From the NCBI GenBank assembly GCA_030697085.1, contig JAUYQT010000508.1, positions 1 through 6,637 of the forward strand: 6,637 bases of DNA. The letters run 5' to 3'. Positions 4,819 through 6,637 of the stretch are shown in pieces. Under the pieces are notes generated by a model. That model was not told where the DNA came from and made no database searches. It saw only the letters and a list, made by a program, of their open reading frames with translations. Position 1 is the stretch's first letter. Each line of letters opens with the position of its first letter. The position numbers were made by a program, and so were the translations under genes. This DNA is from Azonexus sp. Its GTDB lineage: Bacteria > Pseudomonadota > Gammaproteobacteria > Burkholderiales > Rhodocyclaceae.

Positions 4819-6090
4819 TTAGCCAAACCGCCGCGCCGCATCCACCGCCAAACCCGCACCAATACTGCCAAACAGATCGCCTTCCACCGCCTGCGCCTTG
4901 GGCAGTTGTGCGGCGATGCGCTGGCGCAGCGCGGGGATGCCGCTCGATCCGCCGGTGAAAAATACCGTGTCGATGCGTTCGGCGGCGATGCCGGCGGTCG
5001 GCAGCAGATTTGCTACGGTCAACTCGATTTTTTCGACTAATTGCGTCGAGGCCAGTTCAAATTCCAGCCGGCTCAAGGTGTGCATTTCGCCGGGGGCGAA
5101 GGCGTCGAGGCGCAGGGTCGCCTGATCGTCTGCCGAGAGGGCGATCTTGGCCTGCTCGACCTGATGCGCCAGCCAGTGGCCGGCGCGGTTTTCGATCAGG
5201 GCGAGCAGGCGCTCCAGGCGTTCCGGCTCCAGCGCATCGATATAGAGACGCTGTTGGTCCGACCAGACTTGCCGGGTGTAGGCGAAGTTGATGGTGTGCC
5301 AGGTGGCGAGGTTGAAATAGATGCTGGCCGGCATTTCGCGGCCGTTTTTCAGCGTGCTGCGGTAGCCGAGGTGGGGCATGACGCCGGCCAGACTGAGCTG
5401 GCGGTCGAAGTCGGTACCGCCGATATGAACCCCGCCGTTGGCCAGTACGTCGCTGCGCCGGTCGGCGGCTTTGGCGCGTTGCGGGGAAAGGCGGACGATG
5501 GAGAAATCCGAGGTGCCGCCGCCGATGTCGGCGATCAGCACGATTTCTTCGCGCTGGATTTGCGTTTCGTAATGGTAGGCCGCGGCAATTGGCTCGAACT
5601 GGAAGCTGATGTCCTTGAAGCCGATGGCACGGGCGATTTCGCCCAGGGTGTTTTCGGCGAGCTGGTCGGCGGCGGGGTTGTCGTCGACAAAAAATACCGG
5701 GCGGCCGAAAACGGCTTGCTCGAAGCTGCGCCCGGCTTCGCTTTCGGCTCGCGTTTTCAGGGTGCCGATGAATTCCTTGAGCAGGTCGCGGAAGATGATG
5801 GCGCGGCCGTTAACTTCGGTGCGGCCGTCGATCAGGCTGCTGCCGAGCAGGCTTTTCAGCGAGCGCATCAGGCGGCCTTCGGTGCCGGCCAGATATTCAT
5901 CCAGACCGTTGCGGCCGACGCTGACGGTGTCGGCTTCGGCATTGAAGAAGACCACCGAGGGCAGCGTCGGCTTGCCGTCTTCCAGCGGCAACAGCGTCGG
6001 TTGGCCGGGGCGCAGCCAGCCGACGGTGGAGTTGGACGTACCGAAATCGATGCCGCAGGCGCGGGCGGGTGAAGCGTTTATGGAATGCAA
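4819..6090 (-). CDS. yegD: YegD-type Hsp70 family protein (ATPase domain only)
   Basis: This protein of about 423 residues has the actin/Hsp70 ATPase fold. Phosphate-1 loop is GIDFGTSNSTV (13-23), connect-1 region FQFEPIAAAYHY (163-174), phosphate-2 loop IADIGGGTSDFSIV (186-199), adenosine motif FFTGGSSGIPALR (377-389), and a final SIGAGLAVDA (409-418). The protein ends right after the ATPase region, so the peptide-binding domain of DnaK is absent, as is usual for the YegD subgroup. The family's role is poorly defined (putative chaperone). The start is a problem. The only standard initiation codon between the in-frame stop (6126-6124) and the nucleotide-binding motif is TTG at 6090-6088, it has no clear ribosome binding site, and the next ATG (Met75) lies after phosphate-1. 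The true start may therefore be non-standard. The gene follows phnE by 78 bases in the same direction. No T-run terminator is seen at its 3' end on this strand. Confidence 0.9.
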   Translation of the reverse strand: MHSINASPARACGIDFGTSNSTVGWLRPGQPTLLPLEDGKPTLPSVVFFNAEADTVSVGRNGLDEYLAGTEGRLMRSLKSLLGSSLIDGRTEVNGRAIIFRDLLKEFIGTLKTRAESEAGRSFEQAVFGRPVFFVDDNPAADQLAENTLGEIARAIGFKDISFQFEPIAAAYHYETQIQREEIVLIADIGGGTSDFSIVRLSPQRAKAADRRSDVLANGGVHIGGTDFDRQLSLAGVMPHLGYRSTLKNGREMPASIYFNLATWHTINFAYTRQVWSDQQRLYIDALEPERLERLLALIENRAGHWLAHQVEQAKIALSADDQATLRLDAFAPGEMHTLSRLEFELASTQLVEKIELTVANLLPTAGIAAERIDTVFFTGGSSGIPALRQRIAAQLPKAQAVEGDLFGSIGAGLAVDAARRFG

Positions 6091-6168
6091 AGGGCGGGCC
6101 GGGAAAGCGTCGGGGGCGCGATGCTACGTGGCGAAGGCGGCGCTGTCCAGTTTGCTGCTGAATTGCAA

Positions 6169-6637
6169 CTACGCCATGCGTTGGCGCAACCAGGCGCTGG
6201 TTTGGTCGACGGCGAAGGAGAGCAGCAGCATGGCAATGATTACCGTCGACGCTTGTGCATAGTGAAAAAGCGAGAGTTCAAAATAGAGTAATTGGCCCAA
6301 CCCCCCGGCACCGACAAAGCCGAGAATAGCCGCCATCCGGATATTCATTTCCCAGCGGTAGAGCGTGTAGGCGATCAATTGGGGCGCCGCACCGGGCAAG
6401 GTGCCATAAAGAAAGGCCAGGCTGCCCGGCGACCCGCTCAGGGGCAAGGCCCGGCCGGGTGCGGCGGGGGCGTTGTCGAGTGCTTCGGCATAAAGACGAC
6501 CCAGCACACCGGTGGTGTGTAGGGCGAGTGCCAGAACGCCGGCAAAAGGCCCGAGACCGACACTGAGCGCGGTGATCGTCGCCCAGACCAGTTCCGGCAC
6601 CGAGCGCAACGCATTGAAGAAAAAATTGATCGGCCAG
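6169..6637 (-). CDS. phnE: Phosphonate/phosphite-type ABC transporter permease, C-terminal part (5' end outside window)
   Basis: The frame is open to the right edge and ends with TAG at 6171-6169, giving about 155 residues of the C-terminal part. Typical PhnE sequence is visible: NALRSVPELVWA, then VGLGPFAGVLALALHTTG, then the EAL...GTLP stretch that docks on the ATPase subunit, then YTLYRWEMNIRMAAILGF and VGAGGLGQLLYF, followed by a last hydrophobic helix and a basic end (WLRQRMA). This is an inner-membrane channel subunit of an importer for phosphonates or related reduced phosphorus compounds. The TTG at 6609 is internal, since family sequence (WPINFFFNAL) continues upstream of it. The partner binding protein (PhnD) and ATPase (PhnC) are presumably upstream on the same strand, beyond the window. 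The exact substrate cannot be told from the permease alone. Confidence 0.88.
   Translation of the reverse strand, partial: WPINFFFNALRSVPELVWATITALSVGLGPFAGVLALALHTTGVLGRLYAEALDNAPAAPGRALPLSGSPGSLAFLYGTLPGAAPQLIAYTLYRWEMNIRMAAILGFVGAGGLGQLLYFELSLFHYAQASTVIIAMLLLSFAVDQTSAWLRQRMA

Noticed and set aside
5041..6072. 343-codon open frame on the + strand
   Set aside because: Exactly antisense to yegD, whose motifs are unmistakable. The translation is Gly/Ala/Val/Asp-rich low complexity, typical of a GC-rich gene read backwards.
5609..6262. + strand frames crossing the yegD start and the phnE end
   Set aside because: Antisense to two recognisable genes, with no ribosome binding site or family resemblance.

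Overview
The window reads like an ordinary chromosomal segment of a GC-rich proteobacterium. The protein sequences are most reminiscent of Betaproteobacteria of the Rhodocyclales type (Dechloromonas/Azonexus-like). That placement is an impression from the sequences, not a search result. No rRNA, tRNA, CRISPR array, transposase or integrase is visible.

Layout. (1) At the left edge, on the + strand, is the 3' part of a tungstate/molybdate-type periplasmic binding protein (tupA-like). Four bases after it comes a complete moeA, which inserts the metal into molybdopterin. Together they form a Mo/W uptake and cofactor assembly unit. (2) A stand-alone + strand gene (1867-2409), with its own strong ribosome binding site, encodes an alanine-rich, Pro/Cys/Tyr-free helical protein built from 40-residue repeats (LEA-like or phasin-like). 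It is followed by a dyad-rich 3' region. (3) A convergent minus-strand pair follows: the DEAD-box RNA helicase rhlE, then a small four-helix membrane protein. (4) From 4329 to 4818 there is no gene over 60 codons. This stretch holds two hairpins ahead of rhlE, a short + strand ORF with a good ribosome binding site for a 53-residue single-span membrane peptide, an antisense 54-codon ORF overlapping it, and a + oriented intrinsic-terminator-like hairpin at 4788-4810. (5) On the minus strand is a YegD-type Hsp70 ATPase that lacks the peptide-binding domain. It lies downstream of the 3' part of a phosphonate/phosphite-type ABC permease (phnE) that runs off the right edge.

How the genes work together. 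tupA-moeA form the only clear functional unit. rhlE and the small membrane protein gene are probably cotranscribed, and phnE and yegD are in the same direction 78 bases apart, but neither pair has an obvious shared function. No complete new multi-gene system is visible. The items most worth a second look are the 40-residue repeat protein and the small-ORF/antisense/terminator cluster at 4527-4810.
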